Part shown: positions 47,357 to 59,300 of the stretch, one piece after another
How the letters are laid out: every line of letters begins with the position of its first letter
Position numbering within the stretch: the stretch's first letter is position 1
Source: Furcasterigmium furcatum
Taxonomy: Eukaryota > Ascomycota > Sordariomycetes > Glomerellales > Plectosphaerellaceae
Assembly: GCA_001599815.1 (NCBI GenBank)
Contig: BCIA01000004.1
Span: 4,366,082 to 4,430,081 of the forward strand
DNA: 64,000 nucleotides
Direction: 5' to 3'
The notes under the pieces: model-generated
Seen by the model: the letters and a program-made list of their open reading frames with translations, nothing else
What the model was told of the DNA's origin: nothing
The model's database searches: none
Translations under genes and position numbers: made by a program

Positions 47357-50162
47357 TCTTTGTGGCGTGGAAAGGCCGGTGTCAACGTAGAAGGCATCCT
47401 GGAAAGATGCTGGTGATTGTCGAAAGTGAGACTTGAGACAGATTGACGACCAGTCGGATCTCCGCCAAAGAAAGGCGGTGGCCGTCAGGACACGTTCCGT
47501 CGTTGGGCGACCGAGGTGGGTGAGCCCGAGCAGACAAAAACGGTGGATCCGGCAAATCTTCCATGACAGGTTCCAGAATGGCACTGTGGCAAGTCTGGAG
47601 TGGTCTCGCGGGTGTGTCGTGTTGGGCGTCAGGACTCTTTCAGGGATGACCCTCGCGATACCGTCGTGCCGGGTTAGCAGCCGTGCTGGAGGGGAGGCGA
47701 GGCGAGGTCTGGCCTGGCCGGTGAGTCGGTGAGGCGAGGGTGGTCGGTAAGATCATGAGGATGAGCGGGCGGCGGAGAGTGCCGTGACAACGTGGATGAC
47801 AGGTGGGCGCTTGTTGCGATCGAGGACCCTTGATGCAGGTTGTTGGAGAGTGCTGCTGGGCTGGGGCTGGCGGGACTGAGGTGTGGTTCCAAAGTTCGGA
47901 CAACCTCGTCTCGGCGAGCTGTCAGTGCTGCATGGAGCCTGGAGGTGCAGCTTGCTTGGGCCGCTCTACTTACCGGATACGGTAACGGAGACCCGATCCA
48001 CTGACGCGGTTTGGGTCCAGGGTGTCGGGCTTCTTGGCTCCTCGGGCCCCTTTCGTTCGGACCTGGGGTGCTCGTGGCTCCCCCGTAAAACGGCGTGCCG
48101 GGGAAGAGGTTCCGTCACTCGTGCTCATTTTAAAAAATTTGCCCCTAATATCCCGGGACAAGCAGCCATTACGATCTGCGACGGAATGGAGACGAGACGC
48201 AAGCGATGTTGAGCAACACGACAAACGGGACATGAGGGAAGCGGTGTTGGGTTGTTGCTGTGCGGGAAAGAAAAGAATTCGTCACTGCCTGTGCCTTTCA
48301 TGAAACGCCTTGGGTGCAGTGTTGGTCGAGCTGCTGACATAAAGGGGCATCCATTCCTGGACCACGGCTCCTTCCTGAGATCAATCTACTTCTGCATTCG
48401 GGCAGGAGGCACCTACCTACCTAGGTAAGGTATCTCAACTCTCCTCTCCAGCCAGAGATGAAAGCTCCAGATTCTTTGCGACGCTGATGCTTCCGTTCCA
48501 TGCCATCCATATTGCTGCCTCCGTCGAGCCCTGGGACGGCTCAAACCGTCATGTAACCATGTCAAGCGCCGTGCTTGCTTCACATCGGCCTAAACATCCA
48601 AGACTCCACGCATCGTCCTTCGTTTCCACATCCTCGGCTGGTGCGTTCGGACGAGACTGGCTCTTTCTCCTTCAGGCTACGGCATGGGGAACTTTGCGTC
48701 TACTCATTTCGACGTCGTATTGTGTGGACGCCATTCCCTCCCCGGGACCCAGACCCCTGCTCGCCATGTGTGGCCGGTCCGCTCGGGCTCTCGCCCACCG
48801 GAATCTCTTCCGCATGACGGCAGCACATTCTAGACGTATCAGGACGTGGACCTGGCTGCCTGCCGCTTGGGAGGCTCTGCCCGGGGCAGCTCTCTGACCT
48901 CGTCATCAACTGAACGTCACTCTGCCCGAGGGCCGGGCCTGCTTGGGCTGGTTCGAGACAAAACGCTCCGTGGCGATCTCTATTGGTATCCGGAGACCGT
49001 CGAGGACTGGCGCACGACCACATCTGCTGCACGACCCTCACCCGTGAGCACCAGCTCGAGTCATCCAGAAGGGTGGCAGCCCGCAATCCGCTTGCCGGGA
49101 CCTCCTCGCGCTACCTCGCGCTGGACGGGCTTGAGGAACCACGCATTGCAGCTGTAGACATCTCTCTGGTCAAATTGCACGATTACGGGCTGTTGAAGGG
49201 CTCCAGCCCGGCTGAAGTGCCACCTGGGTCTGCATGATGACGCTGTTGACGACATCGGAGCAACCGCAGTCACCAATACGCTGTCTCCAAACGCACGGGT
49301 GTCAATCTACTGGCGTATATCGCTTGCGCATCCTAGCGAGAGAGATTGAAGCTGATCGTTCCGTCGTGAATGAATTCATGAACTGGCATCCGGGTACGGA
49401 GGAAGGCGGCTCATGGTACGAACACAGCATGCGTACTCACAGATGATTCCGTGGAAAGCTGATTCGTGATCATAAGTCCCGGTAACACCGCTGCAATCAA
49501 GCGGTGCATCGGGCTTTTACGAACTCGGCCACATGACCTGGACCCTTCACGATGTTGCACCAGTTCAATGGTCGCCTCCGATCGAGCTGCCATGTGCGTA
49601 CCCGGCCCGCATCCAGAAAAACCTCCCAGCTCCCAGTGACACGACTTGGACGATCCGGTCAGAATTAATGTTCGCGGCCGGGTCGGGCTCGTAAAGGTGT
49701 GATGAGTCTTTTTGGGTCGGCAATAAGGCGATACTCTGCTACCTACCTAGGTACTATGGAAGGAAGTGGACTTCTTCCAAGGCCAGAAGCCCGTCCTCCC
49801 GGTCATTCCTGTGCTGGCTGCGGCATCCATTCTAGACCTCCGCTGCCGGAGCGGCATGAGAGGCAACCACAGACATTGTTCGTGCCTAATCGGAACGCCG
49901 GCTGGAGGCAACTCACGGGTGACACAGCAGCTCACCAGGCGAACGAACATCGAGGGCAGCGGCGCTTGCGTGGTGACAAGAAACAGCGGTCAACGTCAGT
50001 TGGTCTTTCTGGAACGGATCGCTCACCCAAGTATTGGCAAGAGCACTGCTGTGAATGTGCGACAGACAGCGAAGTGTTGAGCCCAGGCGTCGTCATCCGT
50101 GGAGCTGGCTGAGAATGCACCTGACGCCGGTTTAAGCTGACGCCGAGGGACGACGAAGAAAG

Positions 50163-50168
50163 TATAAA
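50163..50168 (+). promoter_or_regulatory. TATA box of the small secreted protein gene
   Basis: TATAAA 117-122 nt upstream of the ATG at 50,285, followed by a C/T/A-rich leader. This supports a real promoter here. Confidence 0.55.
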
Positions 50169-50284
50169 GAACGCCGGAACATCCGCAGACTGGGAATGCC
50201 TGCTACCTACCTCCGACAACACAGTCAGCATCAACTACCTCCTTACAAAAATTCAACATCTTTCTGAAAACCATCCTTTCCAGC

Positions 50285-50843
50285 ATGAAGTTCTCGACGA
50301 TCCTCCCCCTCATCAGCTCAGTCATGGCTGCTCCCGTCGCGGACGTCCTGAGCTCGACTCTGCCCCGGGGTTGGACCTGGGTCGACCCAAGCGAGGGCGG
50401 CCTTCAGAAACGCCAGCCGGGCCATGTATGTCTGATCTTGCCCTTGTGAAGATGAATACACGGGCTGACCTCGCTGCGGGTGCTTCTCTGCACCCTGCCC
50501 AACTTGTCCGGGCAATGTGCAACGGTTGACTTCACCATTGCCTACACTTGCCACGCAATTCCTGCGCCTTTCACCAACAACCTGGGCTCTATCAGGCCTG
50601 AAAAGGGAGCTTTGTGCCGAGTGACGACGTAAGTTGACGGCCTCTCCCGAGACTTCCGGCCTTTTTTTCTGACAACTGTCCAGCGTCACGAACACGGAGA
50701 CCTGCGATCGCCACGGCGACCTTTTCGTCGAGAATCCCGGTTTCTCGGATCTGTTCAACCACAACGGTCAGGATTACGGCCACAACGCCCATCATATTAC
50801 GTGCCAGAAATGCACCAACTGCCAGGGAGAGGGATCCAAGTAG
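50285..50843 (+). CDS. Small secreted cysteine-containing protein, apparently defective first splice acceptor
   Basis: Exon 1 (50285-50425) encodes a signal peptide (MKFSTILPLISSVMAAP) and a propeptide ending in a Kex2-like KR (GLQKRQPGH). The following part reads GQCATVDFTIAYTCHAIPAP... to CRVTT, then splices (50629-50683) to VTNTETCDRHGD and ends CQKCTNCQGEGSK. Cysteines are spaced as in small secreted effector-like proteins. The donor GTATGT after exon 1 is good, and a CTGAC branch site lies at 50,464. However, no AG occurs in the 140 nt after it, before or at the point where the conserved frame resumes. The only earlier AG (50,451) leads to an early stop. So either the first intron uses a non-AG acceptor, or the gene is broken or mis-sequenced. 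A TATA box at 50,163 supports transcription. The function is unknown. Confidence 0.5.
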
Positions 50844-51764
50844 CGGGCTGCGTACCACCCGAGGGGCCACAACCCCCAGTCTCCATGCATACCACGGGAG
50901 AAGAGATGCGGTAATAGAAAGTTGTTGGTCGGAATTCCTCTAGGGGGGTGATTGAGCATGGTCATGGTCGGTGTTTGAGTCTCGGAGCACGCATCTACAC
51001 ACTCCTTAATGCTAATTCTGCCATTGTTTCCATGTGCCACCCTCGCCGTGGCACCCTCGCAAGGACGAAGAATACGAGGGACAGGATCTTTCCCCGCAGT
51101 AGAGCTACACCAGCAGCTCAACGAAGGACCGGGGCAATGCAAATTGCTGAGCATGTGTGTACGTACATCATCGAGCTCCGGAAAAGGTAATCTGGGGAAA
51201 AGGCGCCAGGTCCCCCCGCACGGGGGCAGCTCCGGCCCGGCGCCGTCAGACAGACGGATGCGCGCCAATGAGGTCTCGGCAGATTCAAGCTTCTGACGAC
51301 ATCTTGTCTAGCAGCTGCCGCGAGAAGCTTCAGCAAGCTACTCCGCGTTACTCCGCGTTAGTGACGATCTTCCAGGGAACCCCGCGCGGTTCGTGTTCTG
51401 CTGCAACGTCGGACGGCCGTATTGCGGAGGAATTGGGGCCGAGTACGCCTGTCACTCTGTCTTCCGCAGGGTCGTGATCGATATTGTGCTAATGCGCTCG
51501 AATGAGACCTCGGGGCGCAATATGGCCCTGGTCTCCAGCATGCGTCTCCCGGTCTGGTTTCTTTAGGGATGGAGGCGCACCAGTCAGCAGCTGCGTCGAG
51601 GGTTCGCTGGTCATCTAGCATCCTGCTTCACCACGGATATTCTCCCACCGATGTCAGAATGAATATACATATAAGGCCAGGAAGCCAATTGTATTTGTCA
51701 ATAGAGCTCCATGGTGACTACATCGGTTGCAACGTGAACCTCTCCGTATCTCCAGAAGCCCGCC
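50844..51764. other. Intergenic region before the aldose epimerase gene
   Basis: A 0.9-kb spacer holding a tandem TACTCCGCGT duplication near 51,340-51,358 and the TATAAG element at 51,670. No gene is recognised. Confidence 0.4.
51670..51675 (+). promoter_or_regulatory. TATA box of the aldose epimerase gene
   Basis: TATAAG within GAATATACATATAAGG, about 90 nt upstream of the ATG at 51,765. Confidence 0.45.
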
Positions 51765-53071
51765 ATGCGTCCTACCTCGCTGCCTCTCGTTCTCGGCGCC
51801 TTGTGGCCTGCCCTCTCTGCGGCCCTGTCTCGAGGCAATGACACCTCCAAACCCACGCCAGACGAGGACGGCAAGTACTGGATCTACAGCGAGCACATCA
51901 AAGCCGGCTTTGTCCCGTACGGCGCCTCAATCTCAGACCTCATCATCAACGATCAGTATGGAGTTCCCCGCGACATCGTGGCCGGGTGGGACAACGCCAC
52001 GCATTACACCGTAGATGAGCAACATCCAAACTACGGCAACGTGCCTGGGCGATATGCAAACCGCATCAAAAACAGCACCTTTACCATCGAAGACGTCACT
52101 TACCACGTCGAGCCCAACGACAACCCAACCCCTGAGCACCCGGACGGCCTCAATACCCTCCACGGAGGCCCTGATGGCTGGGGCTGGCGCAACTTCACCG
52201 TCGTCGCCCACACCAACAACAGCATCACGTTCTCCATCGTCGACCCCGATGGCAAGGAGGGCTTCCCCGGCGAGGTCATCTCTCACGTCACCTACACCCT
52301 CAGGGACTGGGACTGGGACATCTCCCTCTCCGCCGTGTCGACGCAGCAAAAGACCCCCATCATGCTCAGCAGCCACACCTACTGGAATCTCGACGGCTTC
52401 GCCAACAACGAGACGAGCCTCGCGCACAACCACACACTTCACATGCCCTACAGCGGCACCCGCATCGGCGTCGACAACATCCTCATTCCCACGGGCGACA
52501 TCCTCCCCAACGAGAAGGACTCCGTCAACGACTTCTGGAGCAAGCCCAAGCAGCTCGGCGCCAACATCACAAGCCCCGAACTCGAGAACAACTGCGGTCT
52601 CAACTGCACCGGATATGGTAAGTTCCCTCTCCCGCAGCCCTGAGGGCCTGAAATAATAACACCCCTCCAGACAACTGCTTCATCGTCAACCGCGGCGCCG
52701 AAGCGCCCTACAACTGGCGCACCCACGGCCCCGTCGCCTCCCTCTGGTCAGATTGGTCCGGCATCCGCGTCGACGTCTTCACCGACCAGGACGCCTTCCA
52801 GATCTACAGCTGCACCCAGACGGACGGCACCCTCGCCCTCAAGTCCTCCCAGGGTCTCTTCGATGATGACGACTTCCCCCGCGTCATCCCGCAGTACGGC
52901 TGCGTGGTTCTCGAGGTCCAGGACTACATCGACGGCATCAACAACCCCGCCTGGGGCCGTGGCAAGAAGCAGATCTTCGGCCCCGAAGACGGCCCGTACG
53001 TCCTGCGAGCCACGTACCGCTTCAGCGTCGATGGCACAGATGAGGGCGAGACGGAGAGAGATGAGCTGTGA
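51765..53071 (+). CDS. Secreted aldose 1-epimerase ending RDEL
   Basis: Two exons, 51765-52617 and 52671-53071, give 417 residues. There is a signal peptide (MRPTSLPLVLGALWPALSAA) and about nine N-x-S/T sites (for example NDTS, NSTF, NETS, NHTL), as expected for secretory transit. The mutarotase core is visible: NTLHGGPDGWGWRNF with catalytic His133, and SSHTYWNLDGF with His204. The enzyme interconverts alpha and beta anomers of galactose/glucose-type sugars. The reading frame ends TERDEL followed by the stop codon, so the C-terminus resembles the ER-retrieval tetrapeptide K/HDEL. If functional, this would hold the enzyme in the ER lumen rather than export it. The usual fungal form is HDEL, so RDEL may be weak. 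Confidence 0.9.
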
Positions 53072-53954
53072 GACGACTGAGTGAATCCCCTCTGGGGCCT
53101 CTTCTCAGCAAGAGCGGGCTCCTTCACTCGACACATGATAAATCACGGTTGTGGAACAGCGATGAATTTGATCCCTTTGATTAACATGGCTGGGCGAGGC
53201 CATGCGTAAGTACAGCCCATTTTGGGACGAGAGGCCAAGCTCTACAGTGTCGTAACCGAATTGAAAAGTCCCAGAGGGCAAGGGGCGGACGGCGCAAGAT
53301 GCTCGGATGCAGCAGTGGCTCCTCCACTTAATGGCAGAGCTGATATGCCACTGCAAGTCCGCTCCAGGCCCCAACCCCAGAATGCCCGGACCTCCGGGGC
53401 GTCTAGCCACGGAGGGCCTCCTGGCAAGGAATAAAGTATGTTTCGATGTACAAAGTATGGGACTCTCTGGCCCTTCCATGTGATGGAATCGTCTCTTTCA
53501 GCCTGATGTGATGAAGCTCCGACGTAACGCCTCAAGCTGTAAAGTTGACAAAGGAAAGAATCGATCTGCGGTCCGACCGCCGACTGTATAGTAGTAACAA
53601 TGAAATCGCCCGTCCTCAGTCTATGAAGTGGTTTGGGGGTATAGTGAGAAAAGTGGAAAACTGAACAGAGGGGCGCTGGAAGCTGTCGCCCGTCGGGCAT
53701 GGTATGGAGCGTGACGAACAGAAAAGGGGGAGAAGGAGGGCAGATTGTCGCACGCTCTCAAATGACGACGAATGTCGCAAAATTCGCAAAGGAAGAAATC
53801 AGAAAATCGCCTCCTGCCGTAGAGACGGAAAAGAGCATTGGTCTGCATGTCCGGTTGCCCCCAAAACTCCTTGCCGATGCCAATCAAACTTTTGCAAAGA
53901 TGGAACCTGGTATATCCTCTTGAAAGTTCCTCCCCTTGATATCCATCGTACAAC
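53072..53954. other. Convergent intergenic region
   Basis: A 0.9-kb tail-to-tail spacer between the epimerase (+) and the kinase (-). It should hold both 3'-UTRs. No gene or clear terminator signal is recognised. Confidence 0.4.
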
Positions 53955-56352
53955 TTAAAAACGGTTGCCTGCGGCCCAAATGCTCGCTGAAGCCGATGCT
54001 GCCCACTCGCTCTCCTCGTATGGAGGCGTGGGCCACTTGTCCCTATTGCCGTGGGATTTCTTGAGGTCTAGAGGCTTGGGAGTCAAGGCCTCACTGCCAT
54101 CTCCAAATAACACTGCGTTGCCGCTTGCAGATGGCGACGGTGTCGGATACGGGTTGGAAATGGCAATGTTGCTGGCGGATTGTCGGAGGCCTGGCCTCGA
54201 GTCTTTCTCCATTCGCTTCATTGCTCGGTGGGTTGAGTTGAGCATCTCGTCAAGCAATTCGTCCTCTTCATCAGGGGCGTCATACTGATGGACGCCTTGG
54301 ACTGCCTGAGCTCGGCGAGTCCGGCTCGAGATGGGCCCGCCTCCGCGAGCGGCCATAACAAGGTTGTCGACTGAGCGGGGTTGATTCTTGGGCAGCGAGT
54401 GGTGCCTCTTAAGGTTGTTCGACAACGCGCCATGGTGAGGGGGGACGGGCGCTTGCGCCTGTCGGTGCTGCTCTACGTCTCTCAATGCCTTGTCAAGAGA
54501 CTCGAATGTATCGACCTTGGGGGCCGCGGGCGAGGACTGGTCGACTATCATGGAAGAGCGGTTGCTGGCCCACGGGCTGCAGCCGGTGGCAGGCTCCACG
54601 TCCTCGTACGCGGGTGAGACTGGGGTCTGATGCCTGCCGGAAAAGCGCCGGGCCCGTTTCCGCAGGTGGGAGAAGAAGCTTTCCTTATGACCACTCGGCG
54701 GGGAAGCAAGACCAGTGTTACCATTGAGCGCCCGCTCCGCTTGCTGTCGATGCATCTCGGCATAGTTGTTGGTGCTAGAGGCAACAGATAGCTGTCGACC
54801 AATCTTCTTGCTAGAATTGTTGTCGGCCTGTGCAGCACGGTGACTGCCGTTGTTGGCTTGCGCTGTTACCGCATCAGACAAGGGTGAAATTGGCCGGATC
54901 GTTGGCAGGATGGGCATAGGAGCGACGTTCGACGGGCCATTGGTCCATGTGCTCCTCTTGCCTGCAGGCGGGCGAGTCTTGCTAACGGGCACTTCGTTGG
55001 GAGGCGGTGCGGCCTGCTGGACGGGCACAGGACGAGGAGCCACGGGCTCCTTAGTGGTAAGCACATCAGTGCTTTCCGAGCGGCCAATGAGAGATTTGCG
55101 GAACCAAGAAGGCTTTGAAGACGAAGTAGGAGTAACCGAGGCGGAATCCTTGGAGCGGCCGAGATCCGACTGCTTTCTGCCCAGCAACCTGGAGGCGGAG
55201 GACCGAGGCCTCAAGGGATCGACAGCGTCGATAAAATAATCATGAGCAAGTGCCTGGCTCGATGTCGGCCTGTTCTTGGGGTCCCACATAAGACACCAAG
55301 TCACGAAGTGGCTCAGTTCGCGCGGCCACTGTGGCTGCTGCAGAATCGTGTCGAGAGAGTGCGGCGCCATCTTGGGGAAGGAGAAGCCAAGCTTGCCAGC
55401 CAGGCGAGTACCCTCGCGCCACTCGCCGCCGCCAACGCGGGCCCCCGACTTGCTGTACCAATTGCCGGGACTGCCCATGATCTCGCACACGCGCCATACC
55501 TGATCGACCTCGTTTCCGCCAGGGAAGAGTGGCTTCAGCGTGGCGATCTCCACAGCCATGGCCCCAACAGCCCAAATGTCGACGGGGGCAGAGTACTCTC
55601 CGGCACGGAGAAGGACCTCGGGGGCTCGGTACCATCTCGTTGATACGTAGGTCGTGTAGGGCAGTTTGCTGTGAGTTTCCCGGGCAAGGCCGAAATCGGC
55701 GATCTTAACGGTGTAATTCGGCGGGGTGGAAGGCGGAGTGACGAGGGCGGAATAGCGCCGGAAAGAGGTGACGGAAGAATCCTGGTGAGATGAGGTGGTG
55801 ACGAGGATGTTCTCTGGCTTGATGTCACGGTGGAAGAAGTGGTGGTCGTGAATGTGTTCGAGACCCTGCATGATTTGGAAGAGAATGCTCTTGACACTTG
55901 CGTTGTCAAGGAGCTTATGATCTCTCGCCTTCATTAGCTGGTAGAGGTTGCCCTCCATGAATTCCATGCAGATGTGCAGCTTCTTGCTGTAAGGGTCGAG
56001 GAAGATGTCGAGAGCGGGAACGAGGTGGCTGTGGTGGGGCAGGGTCCTCAGAAAGACAACTTCGCGGAGTTCGAGGCAAGCACCGAAGGAGTCGAATGTC
56101 TTCTTCATGGTCTTGATGGCGACCTAGTGGCGAGTGTTAAGAGGTTTACGGGGACGGAGCCCATGGGGGAAGACATACCACTGTGCCTCTGCGGGCGACA
56201 TTGGCACCGGCGCTGCGGACGCGTGCCAGCGCGACACTACCGAAGCTACCATCGCCGATTTCCTTCAGCACCTCGAAGCGGTCTTCGAGAGCGACCATGT
56301 TGGACGAGTAGGGTATTGAACCTCTCGTGGTTAGATCTTGAACGGCAGTCAT
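53955..56352 (-). CDS. ime2: Ime2-type serine/threonine kinase (CMGC group)
   Basis: Two exons read leftwards, 56352-56179 and 56123-53955, give 780 residues. The kinase domain begins near residue 25. It has the glycine loop GDGSFGS, Lys62 in VAIKTMKK, HRDIKPEN (Asp158), DFG at 201-203 and the T-x-Y loop YTTYVSTRWYRAPE (Thr215-Tyr217). About 25 extra residues, Ser/Thr/Pro-rich, sit between HRDIKPENILV and VKIADFG. The C-terminal 400 residues are disordered, rich in Ser/Pro/basic residues. The TxY loop and RWYRAPE fit the Ime2/RCK group. Such kinases control meiosis, conidiation and light responses in filamentous fungi. A second in-frame Met (start of MVALEDRFEVLKEIG) lies 18 residues on and could be an alternative start. 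Confidence 0.9.
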
Positions 56353-59300
56353 CTTTGCTGTGAAACTGCGTGGAGGCTTGTCAGCCGGGACGGGTGCCTT
56401 TCAGGCGGGTTGTAAACCCAACCCGTACCGATGATGAGACTGCCTGGGAGCTCTGTTGGAGAGCCTCGATTGACTACCGGGGCATCCAGACGACAGGAAA
56501 GATGTCTGAGGGCGGTGGAAGCAGTGATGGCGTGTCTGGGGACAGGTCGATGCAGCCGGGCTGATGCAGATGTTGATGCAGGTTGAGCGTCGGGGCGAGG
56601 GATGGAGAGGGCGGTGGTAAAGAGTGACTGGGTGAGGAAGGGTAGGCAAATGAGTGAACCCCGTGCTGGAGAGAAAGAGGGTCTTGGTTGATATTATTGA
56701 AAAGGAGAGGACCAGGGTCGGTCCGGGTGTGCTCGAGCCAGACCCAGACGATCGGGGATGGATCCTCGTGCACTCTGGCGGTCCGTCTGCGTTCCAGCGT
56801 CGATGATACCTTAACAGGGGCACCTAATGATTGGGAGTGATCGCTTGTCGCCGTGGGAAGCGCTCATCCGAGGGAGGGACAGATGGTGGTATGTGTAGTA
56901 TGTATGTTGTATGTTGCTGCACGCGCTTGCCTCTCCTTCTCAGTCGCTCGCTGGGTGTGAGACGAGAATCGAGCCCGCGTCGAGTCCCTCCGGGAGGAAC
57001 TATTGTGAGCCGGGAGTGAACAAGGGCTTGTCTTCCGGGAGATGAATGCTGATGGGAACGAAAAGAAGACAACGATGCTGCTGCTGCTGGTGCTGATGAC
57101 GATGAGCGCTTGCTGGAAAACGGCGGCCTGGGGAGGGAACCGGGGGTCGTGTCGTCTGCATAAAGGTGAAGGAGATCCCAGGGGGTTGAAGGGCCTTTGG
57201 AAGAGGGAACGGCAATTTCGCTAACGAGTCGCGGCACTCGAGCTTCTCTCGCTGGCAATTTGCGCAGGGGCCGGGGGCCGGTGGAAAATCCTGCTGGTGG
57301 ATTCGCTGGTTTGATTTGCTCTGACGGCGAGGGAGGTGCTGAGAAGCTGATGCTGCGGTCTACGTGATCATGGAATATGCTGTCGCCTTGCTCGCAGAAA
57401 GAGAGTGAGTGGTGAGAGTTTGGAAGAGTGGAAGTCCCGTCTCACCCTGGAGAGCGACAGAGAGTGGCAGATGGATGGGTATCTGAAGGGGGGGGATGAG
57501 GATGGGCGGCCCAGGCGTGACCGTGACCGTGACGGGTGACGGTGCCCAGGGCGTGCTGCAAATGGAGCTCCAATTGAAGCTGGGGTCGGTCCCGCGACGA
57601 CGAGACAGGGGTTTGGCGTGGGAAGAAAGGGGAAAGGGGGAGGGAGGGCCTTTCCTGTGATGGGTTACGCTCGACCTAGCCAGGAGCAAAAACATGGAAG
57701 GACCGGCAGGTACCTCGAGTACCTATGTACATTCTTATTTTCGGCTTCACCACGACTGTTTCTGGTAGGTACTCGCCCCGAAGGCCGTACTTGGCCTGGA
57801 GGATGGGGGGCGGCCATCTTCCTCGTCAATCAGCGTCCTCCGTCCCATCCAAAAGAAGAACAATCAATGGGGCGATGCCGTATGCAGGAATGCTCTCGAT
57901 GCAGGCACTGCCAGGACCGCTCCTGCCTGCCCTTCCCTTACCTTGCTGCTCCCTGGACAATGGGCCTGACGGCCTCGGGAAGGCGGGTGTGGGTGGCCCA
58001 AAATGGGCTGACACAGGGAGCAGTCGGGGGCGGGAGCTAGGAGTGCACAGTACTGCGTCTGGGCAGGCGCTTTGGGACTGTGCCGGGTGGGGATCCCAGA
58101 CAACAGGGACTTTTCCCCGAAAAAGAGGGTGGCTGGTACTGGATCGAGGCACGCTCTGTGCGAGTCATCCAGCACCTCGCGCCAGGGGACCTGCTCCGCA
58201 TGCTCTGCCCCCGAGTTGGTCGCCTTTGACTGAATGTGCCAGCACAGCAACGCATTCTCACGGCAAGCGAGAGGGTACAAGTAGTACTGGGCTCTATAAC
58301 ACCCCAGCCAGCTGCTGAGGGTTTCGTGCCAGTCAGAGGCGCATCAGTCTACCAGCTCTCTTTGCTTTTCTGACCCTCCATGCTTTTCCGCCCAGCTGGT
58401 ATGCATTCGCCTCGCCAGCGGTGCCAGCGGACCAGCTCGAGCTCCCCCATCCCTACGTTGCAGGACCCTGTCAACCTGTCCGTCCGTTTGTCGAACACCG
58501 CGCAACGAGCAACAGAGGGGGAGGGGGAGGGGCAGAAACAAAGGCCCACCGCATGAGAGCATAGCAAGCTTGGACGTGAGCCCCTCCATCTCTCAGATAG
58601 AGGCCTCGTAATCCAAGTAATAAGTCCCCTTGCTTGGAATGTAACAGCTTGGTCAATGCCTAAGTAGCAGCGGACCGATCCAGGCAAAATACTCGGGGTA
58701 CTTACAGTGCTGCATATGTGTTGCCCTTCAGCTGCACGTCAGCAGCGCAGTCAAGTGTGCTTGTAGACTTGTATGTTCGCTGATGTCTCGTCGACTGCCG
58801 GTTCTCCCGCGTGTCGTGTCAGTCTGCCACAAACCTCGCAGAAGCAAGACTTTCAAACCCTGATACTGTATCTCTGGACGCGCATCGACGCGGTCATGTC
58901 ATGGGGCAAGGCAAGGAAAACGGAGATCCCGACATGGAAAGGCTTGTGCCAATCCACCCCGGCGCCCGGCGCACAAATCCCTGCACAACTCCGATGCCTC
59001 CCTTGGCTGGACCCTCGATGTACCTCCCACCACAAAGCAGGTACCAGCCACCACTCATCGTCAAGGTGAGGCAAGGTCTCGCTCAGGCCCCCCGTCTGTT
59101 GCCCGTTCGAGAGATGTGACCGCGGGTGCCGAACCGGGCGCTCGGACAGGCGACGTCCTGGCTCGACCATGTTCCTGCACTATCGTCTTGGTCCTGTTTG
59201 TGTGGCCAATCCACGCTCTCTGCACCGTTGGCCTGTTACTGTACCTCGCCAGATACTTGTACAGGTACCTCTCGTCTGGTGGGTTTGCTGTATCCACGGC

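Larger units (their letters stand above)
43365..50284. other. 6.9-kb stretch with no recognised gene
   Basis: The first 0.9 kb is likely leader and promoter of the 32-codon ORF. The longest open frame (44,350-45,240 +, 296 codons) lacks an ATG start, has no recognisable motif and overlaps equally long antisense frames. Simple repeats lie at 44,569-44,583 (ACGC)n and 45,300-45,320 (CTG)n, and TCAGGG units at 47,320-47,356. TACCTAGGTA palindromes occur at 48,418 and 49,744. No RNA gene was recognised. Confidence 0.5.
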
